From NCBI RefSeq assembly GCF_936943645.1, contig NZ_CAKZJO010000080.1, positions 1-64,000 on the forward strand: DNA of 64,000 nucleotides. Direction: 5' to 3'. Positions 9,317 to 18,626 of this stretch are shown piece after piece. Under the pieces are notes generated by a model that was not told the DNA's origin, did no database searches, and saw only the letters and a program-made list of their open reading frames with translations. The first letter of the stretch is position 1; every line of letters starts with the position of its first letter. The stretch comes from an uncultured Bradyrhizobium sp. GTDB lineage: Bacteria > Pseudomonadota > Alphaproteobacteria > Rhizobiales > Xanthobacteraceae. The position numbers were made by a program, and so were the translations under genes.

Positions 9317-9345
9317 AAAGAGGCGGGCCTTTCTCCCGCCTCTTT
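9317..9345 (-). terminator. bidirectional hairpin terminator
   Basis: Perfect 11-bp stem AAAGAGGCGGG/CCCGCCTCTTT with a 7-base loop. On the minus strand it is followed by TTTTGTTTG and lies 24 bases beyond the stop of the glycine-zipper gene, which it probably terminates. Confidence 0.8.
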
Positions 9346-9368
9346 CACATCAGGATACGATCAGCTTC

Positions 9369-10145
9369 CTAGCGGCACGCCCGCGGATCGGCCGCCACGT
9401 ACTGCCCGTCCGGGTACCGATAGTAGCAATTGCCCTGCGCCCAGTAGTAACCGGGCTGGGATGCGGCAGTGGCGCCTGCGATGGCTCCGGTCGCGCCGCC
9501 GAGCACTGCGCCGGCAGCAGCCCCGGTTGCATTGCCCGAGATCAGGCCTCCAAGCACGCCGCCGACAATGGCGCCGCCGAGCGCGCTCGCGCCGGGATCG
9601 GCCGGCGGCGGAGGCGGAGGTGGCGGCGCATAGGCGACGGGAGGCGGCGGCGGAGCATAGGCCACCGGCACGTCGTAGTAGTACTCTTCAGAGATGTAAG
9701 CGGGCGGGCCCGCCATTCGTTGCGGATAATAATACCAGACGCCGCCAACGTCCCACCACCAGCCGGAGCGGCCGTTGTGCACCTCGTGGCGCCAGCGGCC
9801 GCCATCCCAGGCGCGATTGCCGCGATAGGCGTGTCCGCCCCAGTCGCGCGTTGGAGCGGGACCGTGGGCGACATACCGTCCCGGCGGCGGGCCGCCGGCA
9901 GCACGCGCACCGGGAGCCGCGTGGGGCTGAACACCGGGCTGCGGCGCGGGTCGGGCGGCCTGCTGCGGCGGCGGGCCCTTGCGCATGTTCTGATTGTTTG
10001 GAGGCGGCGCCCCGGCGGCGGGGCCGGCAGGAGGCTGGCCGGCATCCCTCGGGGGCCTCGCGTCCTGGGCCTGCGCCGACAACGCGAGCAGCGACATGGC
10101 CGAAACCAAGGGAATGATGATCTTCATGCGGTTGGACGCACTCAT
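9369..10145 (-). CDS. exported proline-rich, glycine-zipper protein
   Basis: A 258-residue secreted protein. It has a signal peptide (MKIIIPLVSAMSLLAL...AQAQ), a long Pro/Ala/Gly-rich linker, a middle Trp/Tyr-rich segment (GWWWDVGGVWYYYPQ), proline repeats and a C-terminal glycine zipper (GGAIVGGVLGGLISG and similar, about residues 185-230) ending in a YYRYPDGQYVAAD tail. Glycine zippers mark outer-membrane-associated proteins; an envelope role is inferred. An internal Met at residue 7 is an alternative start. Confidence 0.8.
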   Translation of the reverse strand: MSASNRMKIIIPLVSAMSLLALSAQAQDARPPRDAGQPPAGPAAGAPPPNNQNMRKGPPPQQAARPAPQPGVQPHAAPGARAAGGPPPGRYVAHGPAPTRDWGGHAYRGNRAWDGGRWRHEVHNGRSGWWWDVGGVWYYYPQRMAGPPAYISEEYYYDVPVAYAPPPPPVAYAPPPPPPPPADPGASALGGAIVGGVLGGLISGNATGAAAGAVLGGATGAIAGATAASQPGYYWAQGNCYYRYPDGQYVAADPRACR

Positions 10146-10334
10146 GCGTGCTTGACCCCCTACTCTTTCGATCGCTCTCGCGATTGCCGTGGTGCCTGGC
10201 GCGATCGACGATTCGTCGCGCGCTGGGCTTGATGCCGGCTGACATAGCTGACCTGCTTTGATCAGCGAAGTCCCGTTACAAATGATTAAGATCGCGGCAA
10301 TTTTTCGGCCCGAGCAGCCATGCTCGAGCGGCTT

Positions 10335-10553
10335 CTAGCGGGCGGGCTCGATCACGTTGCAGTTGCTGCGCCCGGACATCAGGCAATCCTGCATCTTGCT
10401 GGCCGCGGTGAGGTCCCGGGCCAGCCACCAGCCGACACCAAGGATCACGATCGCGATGATCAGGCCGGCAACCGCGCCGCGGCGATTGTCGCCTGACGGC
10501 GGCTTCGGCCTGGATTTCGGCTTCTCGCCCGGTTCGGGCTGGGACGTGGACAT
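10335..10553 (-). CDS. small single-pass membrane protein, 72 aa
   Basis: Begins MSTSQPEPGEKPKSRPKPP, a proline/lysine-rich cytoplasmic-looking stretch, then one transmembrane helix (AGLIIAIVILGVGWWLA) and a short tail with two Cys (MQDCLMSGRSNCNV). The long frame upstream of the Met is Arg/Gly-rich noise. No family recognised. Confidence 0.65.
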   Translation of the reverse strand: MSTSQPEPGEKPKSRPKPPSGDNRRGAVAGLIIAIVILGVGWWLARDLTAASKMQDCLMSGRSNCNVIEPAR

Positions 10554-10642
10554 GGTTACCTGATCGCTCGGGCAGGCCGGCTTATCACCTCTGCGACGTC
10601 CCGTCACATCCCGGCCGGCCGCTTCGGTCCAATTTCGCGGAC

Positions 10643-10879
10643 TCAGCCTCGGGTCGCCCGGAGCGCGTCCTTGCGCGAGGTTTCGACCGCCGGGATCGCC
10701 CCCTGGGCCCGCGGTGCGCAGGTTGTGAGCACGAACGCGGTCTGGGTGCACTCCCAGTCGGCCCCCAGGACGGCACTGTCGATGGGCTGCGGACGCGCGA
10801 GGAGCAGCATGGCACCGGCCACGGCCACCACGGCGACGGCCGTTGCGAGCGCCTTGAGGCTCAATCTTGAGATCGTCAT
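10643..10879 (-). CDS. exported small protein with cysteine pair
   Basis: 78 residues: N-terminal hydrophobic signal or anchor (LKALATAVAVVAVAGAMLLLA) then a short periplasmic segment with Cys in WECTQTA and TTCAPRA, able to form a disulfide. Similar size and style to the next downstream gene (10335-10553), about 90 bases away on the same strand. Function unknown. Confidence 0.65.
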   Translation of the reverse strand: MTISRLSLKALATAVAVVAVAGAMLLLARPQPIDSAVLGADWECTQTAFVLTTCAPRAQGAIPAVETSRKDALRATRG

Positions 10880-11139
10880 GCCCGTGCTCCGTGTCGGGCG
10901 GACGCTAGGCGTCGCCCTCGTGGTCCCTTATGAGGGACATCACAATTCGGCAGTTTTTCCGGGCTACGAGAGATCGTCGGGGGTGGCGATTTTCGTTGAC
11001 CTGATCGGCTGCGATTATGGGTGGCTTCGCGACGCGCAGCGATGTACACGCTTCTGCGTCGCGCGGCGCCTGCTATGCCCAGCCGACGTACCAACTGGCA
11101 GTGATGTAGGATCGAAAGCGAGGAAGACAAGGCTCGTCG

Positions 11140-11487
11140 ATGAGTGGATTCAGGGAACCCGGCTTCGCAGACCGGCAAAAGGCGGCACAGGACGCCCGCA
11201 AAAATCTTTTGAACAAGTTCAAGTCGCAGCCGGGTCCCGATGATCCCGCGGTGGCGGCGAAGCGCGCCGAGCGCGAGGCTCTCGCGGCCAAGCGCGCCGA
11301 GACCAAGGCCGCGCGTGAGGCTGAAAAGGCCGAGCAGAAGCGTATCGAGGAAGAAGCCAAGGTCGCCGAAGCCGCGCGGATCGCCCGCGAAGCCCAGGAT
11401 GCTGCCGAAAAGGCCGCGGCTCTCGAAGCCGAGCAGAAGGCCAAGCGCGACGCGCGCTACGCGGCCCGCAAGGCCAAGCGCAAATAG
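11140..11487 (+). CDS. DUF6481 family protein
   Basis: 115 residues starting MSGFREPGFADRQKAA. The rest is one long Ala/Lys/Glu/Arg-rich coiled coil (KRAEREALAAKRAE...ARKAKRK). The conserved N-terminal FADRQKAAQ-type motif with a charged helix is the hallmark of DUF6481, common in Rhizobiales, of unknown function. The very basic C-terminus suggests nucleic acid or membrane-surface contact (inference). Confidence 0.8.
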   Translation: MSGFREPGFADRQKAAQDARKNLLNKFKSQPGPDDPAVAAKRAEREALAAKRAETKAAREAEKAEQKRIEEEAKVAEAARIAREAQDAAEKAAALEAEQKAKRDARYAARKAKRK

Positions 11488-11542
11488 ATTGACGCGTGAC
11501 CTTTGCGGGTCACGTTCAATTCGAATTGAACCGAGATGTTTG

Positions 11543-11569
11543 TTGGGGCGGTCCGGGCGACCGCCCCAA
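11543..11569. terminator. hairpin between convergent genes
   Basis: TTGGGGCGGTC / GACCGCCCCAA, 11-bp perfect stem with CGGGC loop, between the convergent DUF6481 and MXKDX genes. An 18-bp perfect palindrome GTTCAATTCGAATTGAAC lies just upstream. No clear T-run on either strand, so termination is inferred from position. Confidence 0.45.
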
Positions 11570-11626
11570 AACATTCGCGCGCGCGTTCGGCTCTTGCCAA
11601 ACGCCTCGATCGCGAACGGGCGAAGA

Positions 11627-11872
11627 TCAGTTCTTCTTCATCATCCCGTCGTCTTTCTTCATGCCGTCCTTCGACATGTGGTCCTTCTTCATGCCGTCGT
11701 CCTTGGACATGGTGTCCTTCTTCATCATGCCGTCCTTGGACATCGTGTCCTTTTTCATCATGCCGTCATCCTTGCCCATCTTGTCCTGGGCAAAAGCGGC
11801 CGGCGACAGCGCAAGGCCAAGCGAGAGAGCGGCAGCCGACAGGCCGAGCACGATGCGGGTGCGAATGGTCAT
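11627..11872 (-). CDS. pentapeptide MXKDX repeat protein, exported
   Basis: 81 residues: signal peptide (MTIRTRIVLGLSAAAL...AFAQ) then an array of MxKDx units (KMGKDDGMMKKDTMSKDG...). This is the MXKDX-repeat family of small secreted proteins; the function is not established, but the Met/Asp/Lys composition suggests metal interaction (inference). The repeats are also visible in DNA as degenerate GTCCTT/CATCAT tandem units. Confidence 0.9.
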   Translation of the reverse strand: MTIRTRIVLGLSAAALSLGLALSPAAFAQDKMGKDDGMMKKDTMSKDGMMKKDTMSKDDGMKKDHMSKDGMKKDDGMMKKN

Positions 11873-12203
11873 GGATCAACTTCCCTTCGAGATGTGTTTG
11901 TCAGCGACGGACGCCGCTATCCAGACTCGACGGATGGACGGACCGGCTTGTTACGCCGCCGCCGACAAATTTTAGCGAGCGCGTTGCGATCCGCCGTTCG
12001 AAGGAGCCCCGGGGCCCGCAGTGGCCATCGGACGTGTGTGCAGCGCAGCACGTCCGGCACTTGCCGCGGCAATCGATCTCGAACTATCAGATGAGAGAAT
12101 ATCGGGTGAAAGACGGGCTAGGATGGGCCTACGCACCGGTCACACGACCCGCCAATCACGCCAAACAAGAACCGTTCGAAGAACCGTCCAAGGGGATCAC
12201 ATC
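11873..12203. other. intergenic gap upstream of the TRAP operon
   Basis: Divergent promoter region between the MXKDX gene (minus) and the TRAP genes (plus). The open frame running through it is an upstream extension of the TRAP binding protein without coding character. No operator was recognised. Confidence 0.45.
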
Positions 12204-13226
12204 ATGCTCACGCGCCGCCATCTGATTGCGACCGCCGTCGCCGCACCCGCCATCCTCCGCTTCGGCACCGGCACCGCACAGGCCGCCACCACACTGAAGA
12301 TCTCGCATCAATTCCCGGGCGGCACCATCGACAAGGGCGATTTCCGCGACCGGCTCTGCCGCATGTTCGCCGCCGAGGTCGCCAAGCGCAGCAACGGCGA
12401 CATTGCGGCCGAGATCTATCCGAACTCCTCGCTGATCAAGACCAACGCGCAGTTCTCCGCGATGCGCAAGGGCGCGCTCGACATCTCGCTCTATCCGATG
12501 CCCTATGCCGGCGGCGAATTGCCGGAGACCAATATCGGCCTGATGCCCGGCCTCGTGACCACCTACGACCAGGGCCTGCGCTGGAAGAAGGAGCCGGTCG
12601 GCAAGGCGCTGACCGACTTCCTCGCCGACAAGGGCATCATCCTGCTCACCTGGGTCTGGCAGGCCGGCGGCGTCGCCAGCCGCTCCAAGGCGATCGTGGC
12701 GCCTGAGGACGCCAAGGGCCTCAAGGTGCGCGGCGGCTCGCGCGAGATGGACATGGTGCTGCAGACCGCCGGCGCCTCGGTGCTGTCGGTGCCGTCGAAC
12801 GAAATCTACGCGGCGATGCAGACCGGTGCCTGCGATGCCGGCATCACCTCCTCGACCAGCCTGATCTCGTTCCGCCTCGAGGAGGTCGCGAAGTCGCTGA
12901 CGTCAGGGGCCGGCGCTTCCTACTGGTTCATGCTCGAGCCGCTGATGATGTCGAAGGCGATTTTCGACAAGCTGCCGAAGAACCACCAGGACATCCTGCT
13001 CGCAGTCGGCACCGAGCTCGAGGCCTTCGGCCGCAAGGGCGCGCAGGACGACGACGTCGAGGTCGCCAAGGTCTACGAGAAGGCCGGCGCCAAGGTCTCG
13101 GCGCTTGATGCCGCCACCGTCGGCAAGTGGCGCGACATCGCGCGCGACACCGCGTGGAAGGATTACGGCGCCAAGACCGCGACCTCCGCGAACCTGCTCA
13201 AGCTTGCGACCGACGTCGCTGCATGA
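12204..13226 (+). CDS. TRAP transporter substrate-binding protein, DctP family
   Basis: 340 residues. Signal peptide with a twin-arginine-like start (MLTRRHLIATAVAAPAIL), so Tat export is possible, cleaved near AQA-ATT. The mature part begins with the family beta strand TLKISHQFPGG, has the RNG-type NSSLI motif and the conserved GLKVRGGSR strand whose Arg contacts carboxylate ligands in DctP proteins. It binds a small organic acid in the periplasm and delivers it to the two permeases encoded immediately downstream (ATGA overlaps). The substrate cannot be told from sequence. Confidence 0.93.
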   Translation: MLTRRHLIATAVAAPAILRFGTGTAQAATTLKISHQFPGGTIDKGDFRDRLCRMFAAEVAKRSNGDIAAEIYPNSSLIKTNAQFSAMRKGALDISLYPMPYAGGELPETNIGLMPGLVTTYDQGLRWKKEPVGKALTDFLADKGIILLTWVWQAGGVASRSKAIVAPEDAKGLKVRGGSREMDMVLQTAGASVLSVPSNEIYAAMQTGACDAGITSSTSLISFRLEEVAKSLTSGAGASYWFMLEPLMMSKAIFDKLPKNHQDILLAVGTELEAFGRKGAQDDDVEVAKVYEKAGAKVSALDAATVGKWRDIARDTAWKDYGAKTATSANLLKLATDVAA

Positions 13227-13777
13227 GCCACGGTCCGCTTCCGGATCGTGACGACCACGCTACCGCTGCCGCGGGCACTGGCCCTGCGGCGGCGATCGAT
13301 CGCGGTCTTGCCGTCCTCAACAGCATCATTGTCGTGTTCGCCGCAATCGCGCTGGTCGCGGCCTGCGCCATCCTGAGCTACAGCGTGCTCAGCCGCGCCC
13401 TGTTCAAGGCCGCCAATTACTGGCAGGACGAGGCCGCCGTGTTCCTTCTCGTCGGCGCCACCTTCATGACCGCGGCCTATGTGCAGCAGAACCGCGGCCA
13501 TATCGGCATCGAGGCCTTTGTCGGCCTGCTCTCGCCGCTCGCCAACAAGATCCGGCTCTGGCTGGTCGATGCCGCGACGTTCCTGTTCTGCGCTTTCTTC
13601 ACCTGGAAGTCCTGGACGCTGGCCCATGAGGCCTATGTCGACGGCCAGGTCTCGAACTCGATGTGGTCGCCACCGCTCGCCATCCCCTATTCGCTGATGG
13701 CACTCGGCATGAGCCTGCTCTGCGTCCAGATCCTCGTGCAGCTCGCGCTGCCCCTCACCGGAGCCAGGCGTTCATGA
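13223..13777 (+). CDS. TRAP transporter small permease, DctQ family
   Basis: 184 residues; the start at 13223 overlaps the stop of the binding-protein gene by 4 bases (ATGA). After a short polar N-terminus come four transmembrane helices, with the family motif RALFKAANYWQDEAAVFL between helices 1 and 2 and NRGHIGIEAF following. It is the accessory membrane subunit that docks to DctM. The in-frame extension to 13127 is antisense-like noise inside dctP. Confidence 0.92.
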   Translation: MSHGPLPDRDDHATAAAGTGPAAAIDRGLAVLNSIIVVFAAIALVAACAILSYSVLSRALFKAANYWQDEAAVFLLVGATFMTAAYVQQNRGHIGIEAFVGLLSPLANKIRLWLVDAATFLFCAFFTWKSWTLAHEAYVDGQVSNSMWSPPLAIPYSLMALGMSLLCVQILVQLALPLTGARRS

Positions 13778-15132
13778 GCGTGTTCGGTATCGGCGTTGCC
13801 TACGGCGTTGCGACGCTGCTCGTGATGTTTTCGGGCATGCCGATCGCGTTCGCGCTGGGCGCGGTCGCGGTCGTGTTCATGGCCATCTACATGCCCGCGG
13901 CGTCCCTCGATACGGTGACGCAGAACGTCTACGAGGAAATGGCCTCGATCACACTGCTGTCGATCCCGCTCTTCATCCTGAAGGGCGCGGCGATCGGCAA
14001 GTCGCGCGCCGGCCAGGATCTCTATTCGGCACTCCATGCCTGGCTGCACCGCGTGCCCGGCGGCCTCGGCGTTGCCAACGTGTTCGCCTGCGCACTGTTC
14101 GCGGCCATGGCGGGCTCCTCGCCCGCCACCTGCTCGGCGATCGGCTCGGCCGGCATTCCCGAGATGCGCAAGCGCGGTTATTCCGGCGGCTTCGCGGCCG
14201 GCATCATCGCCGCCGGCGGCACGCTCGGCATCCTGTTGCCGCCGTCGATCACCATGATCCTGTTCGCGGTCGCCGCCGAAAAGTCGCTCGGCCGGCTGTT
14301 CCTCGCCGGCATCGGGCCGGGTCTCCTGCTCGTCTCGTTGTTCGGCTTCTACGCCGTCTTCCGCTTCCGCCGCGAATATGCAGCAGCTGAAGCGATCTAC
14401 AAGAAAGGCGGCCCCGAGGCCGCGATCCTCGCCCGCGACGAGTACACGCTGGCCGAACGCTTCAGCGTGCTGCCCCGCGTGATCCCCTTCGTGCTGCTGC
14501 TGACCGGCGTCATGATCGCGCTCTATGGCGGCTATGCCACGCCGTCTGAGACCGCCGGTCTCGGCGGCCTCCTCGCGCTGGCGCTGATCGCGGCGATCTA
14601 CAGCGTGTGGCGGCCGAGCGACCTCGCGCCGATCATGAAGTCGACGATCCGGGAATCGACCATGCTGATGATGATCATCGGCATGTCGCTGCTCTATTCC
14701 TACGTGATGAGCTATCTGCACATCTCGCAGTCGGTCGCCGAATCCATCGTCGCGATGCACCTGCCGCGCTGGGAGCTGCTGTTCGCGATCCTGGTCATGG
14801 TCGTCGTGCTCGGCTTCTTCCTGCCGCCGGTCTCGATCATCCTGATGACGGCGCCGATCATCCTGCCGCCGCTCCGCGCTGCGAATTTCGACATCATCTG
14901 GTTCGGCGTGGTCATGACCATCGTGATGGAGATGGGGCTGATCCACCCACCGGTCGGCCTCAACATCTTCGTCATTCGCAACGTCGCGCCCGATATTCCC
15001 TTGCGCGAGGTGATCTGGGGCACGCTTCCGTTCGTGCTGCTGATGATGCTCGCGGTGCTGCTGCTGTGCCTCGTGCCGGGGATCTCGACCGGACTGCCTG
15101 ATCTCGTGATGGGACCGGACGGGAGCAGGTAG
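13774..15132 (+). CDS. TRAP transporter large permease, DctM family
   Basis: 452 residues, about 12 transmembrane helices. The start at 13774 overlaps the dctQ stop (ATGA). Typical DctM elements: GMPIAFALG near the N-terminus, the GSSPATCSAIGSAGIPEM loop, GGTLGILLPPSI and the late HPPVGLNIFVI segment. It is the ion-driven transport channel of the system. Binding protein, small and large subunits form one translationally coupled operon. Confidence 0.94.
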   Translation: MSVFGIGVAYGVATLLVMFSGMPIAFALGAVAVVFMAIYMPAASLDTVTQNVYEEMASITLLSIPLFILKGAAIGKSRAGQDLYSALHAWLHRVPGGLGVANVFACALFAAMAGSSPATCSAIGSAGIPEMRKRGYSGGFAAGIIAAGGTLGILLPPSITMILFAVAAEKSLGRLFLAGIGPGLLLVSLFGFYAVFRFRREYAAAEAIYKKGGPEAAILARDEYTLAERFSVLPRVIPFVLLLTGVMIALYGGYATPSETAGLGGLLALALIAAIYSVWRPSDLAPIMKSTIRESTMLMMIIGMSLLYSYVMSYLHISQSVAESIVAMHLPRWELLFAILVMVVVLGFFLPPVSIILMTAPIILPPLRAANFDIIWFGVVMTIVMEMGLIHPPVGLNIFVIRNVAPDIPLREVIWGTLPFVLLMMLAVLLLCLVPGISTGLPDLVMGPDGSR

Positions 15133-15144
15133 CGGGGGGAACTG

Positions 15145-15594
15145 GTGGCGCAGATCGGTCAGGTCATCGGCTTCTGCCTCATTCTCGCGCTCGCCTTGTT
15201 CGGGCCGTTCGTCCTCGGCTCACTGGTGGGCGTGGCGTTTGCAGGTCACGTCAAACGCCGCGGCTGGCGGCCCCAGGTGATTACGGTCTGGCCGATATCC
15301 GTGATGTTCGGGACACTGGGCTATGTCGTGGTCACGGCACTGCTGTTCGCCGCCCTCATCGCGAGCGTGGATTTCCGGCTGTCCGCGATTTTCGCAGGCT
15401 TGGCGCTGGGCCTCTTTTACACTTGGCCGATCTGGTTGCTCATGGGCCCGGTCTTGTTTGTCTACGTCAGCTATCTCAGGAACCGCAGGAAGTGGCTGAG
15501 AGACTCGACTGTGGTCTACCTCTCGGCCTTGACCCTGACGTCCGAGTGCGCGTTTCTGCTCTGGTTCTGGCAGAGTACGCCTCTCCCATATTGA
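15145..15594 (+). CDS. hypothetical integral membrane protein
   Basis: 149 residues starting at GTG, 12 bases after dctM, with GGGGGAA as likely ribosome-binding site. About four hydrophobic helices (GFCLILALALFGPFVLGSL, MFGTLGYVVVTALLFAALI, FAGLALGLFYTWPIWLLMG and a C-terminal one). It is probably co-transcribed with the TRAP genes, but no transporter family is recognised. Confidence 0.7.
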   Translation: MAQIGQVIGFCLILALALFGPFVLGSLVGVAFAGHVKRRGWRPQVITVWPISVMFGTLGYVVVTALLFAALIASVDFRLSAIFAGLALGLFYTWPIWLLMGPVLFVYVSYLRNRRKWLRDSTVVYLSALTLTSECAFLLWFWQSTPLPY

Positions 15595-15714
15595 GCCTTG
15601 TGCACGGCGCTATGCATCACCCCCACCGCACGATTATTGCTTCCGCCGCCCCTTCGGTTTCCGAGGGGATCGACAGTGGTCAGTTACGGCTTTGGCCGAT
15701 CCACCCTGCGGAGC

Positions 15715-16626
15715 TTACGCAGCCGCCCGCTTCCTCTTCGCGTTCAGCGCGGAGGCCACGCGACTGACCGGCGGCTTGCTCAGCACGCCGCTGATCGCGT
15801 TGGTCGCTGCCAGCAGCTTTTCCATGTCGACGCCCGTCTTCTCACCCATGCCTTCGAGCATGTAGACGACGTCCTCGGTCGCGACGTTGCCGGTCGCGCC
15901 CGGGGCATAGGGGCAGCCGCCGAGGCCGCCCGCGGCGGCATCGATGACGCGCACGCCCTCCTCCATCCCGGCATAGAGATTGGCGAGCGCCTGGCCGTAA
16001 GTGTCGTGGAAGTGCATCGCGAGCTTTGCCGGCGGGATGTTGGCGGCAACCGCGCGCAGCATCTCCTTGGCCTTGGTTGGCGTGCCGACGCCGATGGTGT
16101 CGCCGAGCGAGATCTCGTAGCATCCGAGCTCGAACAGCGTGCCCGCGAGATCGGCGACCGCCTTCGGCTTGATCTCGCCGTCGAACGGGCAGCCCAGCAC
16201 GCAGGAGATATAGCCGCGCACCGGAATGCCGTCGTCCCTGGCGCGCGCCAAGACCGGCTTGAACCGCTCGATGGACTCCGCGACCGTGCAATTGATGTTG
16301 GCGCGCGAGAAGCCCTCGGAAGCCGCCGCGAACACGGAGACGACCTTGGCGCCAGCGGCGCGAGCCGCGTCGTACCCCTTCTCGTTCGGCACCAGCACGT
16401 GGAATTCGGCGTTCTTCACGTGAGCGACGCCGCGCAGCACGGCATCGGAGCTTGCCATCTGCGGGATCGCCTTGGGCGAGACGAAGGCGCCGACCTCGAC
16501 CGTGTCGAGTCCGGCCGCGACCAGCGCCTCGATGAAGGCGATGCGAGCCTCGACGCTGACGGGCGTCTTCTCGTTCTGGAGGCCGTCGCGCGGCCCCATT
16601 TCGATGATGCGGACGGGCTCGCTCAT
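15715..16626 (-). CDS. mvaB: hydroxymethylglutaryl-CoA lyase
   Basis: 303 residues, TIM-barrel lyase that splits HMG-CoA into acetyl-CoA and acetoacetate, the last step of leucine degradation. N-terminal MGPRDGLQNE carries catalytic Arg-Asp; HFHDTYGQA supplies metal-binding His; the C-terminal loop GLGGCPYAPGATGNVATED contains the active-site Cys and is diagnostic for the family. It starts one base after the carboxylase alpha stop, so it is the last gene of the leucine operon. The C-terminus ends in a basic KRKRAAA tail. Confidence 0.95.
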   Translation of the reverse strand: MSEPVRIIEMGPRDGLQNEKTPVSVEARIAFIEALVAAGLDTVEVGAFVSPKAIPQMASSDAVLRGVAHVKNAEFHVLVPNEKGYDAARAAGAKVVSVFAAASEGFSRANINCTVAESIERFKPVLARARDDGIPVRGYISCVLGCPFDGEIKPKAVADLAGTLFELGCYEISLGDTIGVGTPTKAKEMLRAVAANIPPAKLAMHFHDTYGQALANLYAGMEEGVRVIDAAAGGLGGCPYAPGATGNVATEDVVYMLEGMGEKTGVDMEKLLAATNAISGVLSKPPVSRVASALNAKRKRAAA

Positions 16627-16627
16627 G

Positions 16628-18622
16628 TCACTCCCCTGAAGGCTCGACCACGGCGAGCTCGACGCCTTCCTGCACGATGTCGCCGACCTTGCACTTGACG
16701 GACTTCAGAACGCCGGCATAGGGCGCCCGCAGCGTCTGCTCCATCTTCATGACTTCGAGCGTGAGGATCGGTGCGCCCTTCTCCAGCCTGGCGCCCTCCT
16801 CGGCCAGCACGGCGACGACCGTGCCCGGCAAGGGTGCCGCGATCTTGTCGGCGCCGGTCTGCTCCTCGGTCTCGCCGCCGAACGGATCGACCCAATGCAG
16901 GTCGAACCGGCCGTTGCGCGTGCGCAAGTACAGCTCATGGCCGTCGATCACGGCCGCCACGGACGATTTGACGCCGTCCAGCGTCAGGTCGAAGCCCCCG
17001 GGCTTCGCCGCGATCGTGAACGCCAGCTCGCGCTCGCCGATCACCAGCGTGGACGGCCCGCTGCCGTAGTTCAGCGTGACTTTCTGCTCCGGCCCATGGC
17101 CGACGCGGAAAGCAAAGCTGCGCTGGCGGCGGCCGACCGGCTGCCAGCCGAAGGTCTGCCAGGGCGAGCTCGCTTCACCTTGCCGTTCCTCGTTGACGAT
17201 GGCAGCAACCGCGGCGCAAAGCTCCAGCTCGCCCGGCGCCGCCCCTGCCTGTGTCAGCACCGCCAGCTCGCGCTCGATGAAGCCGGTGTCGATCGCGTTG
17301 GTCCGCACCTTCGGATGCGTCATCAGCGCCGACAGGAACGGAATATTGGTGACGATGCCGCGGACGTCGGACTCCTCCAGCCCCCGGTTCAGCCGCTCGA
17401 TCGCGACGTCCCGCGTCGGCGCCCACGCAATCATCTTGGCGAGCATGGCGTCGTAATACGGCGAGACGCTATCGCCTTCGCGATAGCCGGCGTCGATGCG
17501 CAAGCCTCCGGTCTCCGCCGGCAGGCGCCAGGTCGAGATCCTGCCGACCGACGGCATGAAGTTCTTGGTCGGGTTCTCCGCGTAGACGCGCGCCTCGACG
17601 GCGTGGCCGTTGAGCTTGATCTCGTCCTGCTTCATCGGCAACGCCTCGCCGAAGGCGACGCGCAGCTGCCATTCGACGAGGTCGATCCCGGTGATCAGCT
17701 CAGTCACGGGGTGCTCGACCTGCAGGCGTGTGTTCATCTCGATGAAGAACACGTCCTTGCCGTCGGAGACGAACTCGATGGTGCCCGCGCCGACATAGTT
17801 GACCGCACCGGCCGCCTTGCGCGCGGCGGCGCAGACGGTCTCGCGCTGGGCGGCGTTCAGCGTCGGCGACGGCGCCTCCTCGATGACCTTCTGGTGCCGG
17901 CGCTGCAGCGTGCATTCGCGCTCGAACAGCGAGAGCAGATTGCCGTGGCTGTCGCCGATGATCTGCACCTCGATATGCCGGGGATTGTCGACATATTTCT
18001 CGATCAGCATGCGGTCGTCGCCGAACGCGGCCTTGGCCTCGCGCTTGGCGCTGACGATCGCGGGCGCAAGCTCGTCGGACGATCGCACGATGCGCATGCC
18101 GCGGCCGCCGCCGCCGGCGGAGGCCTTCACCAGGATCGGGAAGCCGACTTTCTCGGCCGCCTTGGCCAGCGTTGCGTCGTCCTGGGCCTCGCCGTGATAG
18201 CCGGGCACCAGCGGCACCCCTGCCTTTTCCATCAGCGCCTTCGAGCCCGATTTCGAGCCCATTGCATTCATCATGTCGGCGGTCGGGCCGACGAAGACGA
18301 GGCCCGCATCGTAACAGGCCTGCGCGAACTCGGCATTCTCCGACAGGAAGCCGTAGCCGGGATGGACGGCTTCGGCGCCGGTCTTCTTCGCGGCTTCGAT
18401 CAGCCGCTCGACATTGAGATAGCTGTCGCGGGCGCGAGCCGGCCCGAGCAGCACGGCTTCGTCCGCGAGCGCGACATGCATCGCATCGCGGTCGGCCTCG
18501 GAATAGACCGCGACGGTGCGCAGCCCCATGGCGCGCGCGGTGCGGATGACGCGGCAGGCGATCTCGCCGCGGTTGGCGATCAGGAGCGTGCGAAAACGGT
18601 GGTAGAGCTTTGAGCGGTCCAT
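16628..18622 (-). CDS. methylcrotonyl-CoA carboxylase alpha subunit (biotin carboxylase/BCCP)
   Basis: 664 residues starting MDRSKLYHRF (18622); the longer frame is not protein-like. Biotin carboxylase domain (about residues 8-455) with LLIANRGEIACRVI, the glycine-rich ATP loop KASAGGGGRGMRIV and FIEMNTRLQVEHPVTE. A linker domain follows, then a C-terminal biotinyl domain with EVMKMEQ; the biotin lysine is K626. It carboxylates biotin with bicarbonate and ATP and hands CO2 to the beta subunit encoded 4 bases upstream. The operon (isovaleryl-CoA dehydrogenase, HMG-CoA lyase) identifies the substrate as 3-methylcrotonyl-CoA rather than propionyl- or geranyl-CoA. Confidence 0.94.
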   Translation of the reverse strand: MDRSKLYHRFRTLLIANRGEIACRVIRTARAMGLRTVAVYSEADRDAMHVALADEAVLLGPARARDSYLNVERLIEAAKKTGAEAVHPGYGFLSENAEFAQACYDAGLVFVGPTADMMNAMGSKSGSKALMEKAGVPLVPGYHGEAQDDATLAKAAEKVGFPILVKASAGGGGRGMRIVRSSDELAPAIVSAKREAKAAFGDDRMLIEKYVDNPRHIEVQIIGDSHGNLLSLFERECTLQRRHQKVIEEAPSPTLNAAQRETVCAAARKAAGAVNYVGAGTIEFVSDGKDVFFIEMNTRLQVEHPVTELITGIDLVEWQLRVAFGEALPMKQDEIKLNGHAVEARVYAENPTKNFMPSVGRISTWRLPAETGGLRIDAGYREGDSVSPYYDAMLAKMIAWAPTRDVAIERLNRGLEESDVRGIVTNIPFLSALMTHPKVRTNAIDTGFIERELAVLTQAGAAPGELELCAAVAAIVNEERQGEASSPWQTFGWQPVGRRQRSFAFRVGHGPEQKVTLNYGSGPSTLVIGERELAFTIAAKPGGFDLTLDGVKSSVAAVIDGHELYLRTRNGRFDLHWVDPFGGETEEQTGADKIAAPLPGTVVAVLAEEGARLEKGAPILTLEVMKMEQTLRAPYAGVLKSVKCKVGDIVQEGVELAVVEPSGE

Positions 18623-18626
18623 CGCA

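Noticed and set aside
11627..11800. Tandem GTCCTT/CATCAT repeats as a possible CRISPR or satellite
   Set aside because: They are the coding repeats of the MXKDX protein.
13687..14946. A 419-codon minus-strand frame rich in His, Asp and Arg
   Set aside because: Antisense to the TRAP large permease; low-complexity artefact of codon bias.
16895..18613. A 572-codon plus-strand frame
   Set aside because: Antisense to the methylcrotonyl-CoA carboxylase alpha gene, with shadow-type composition.
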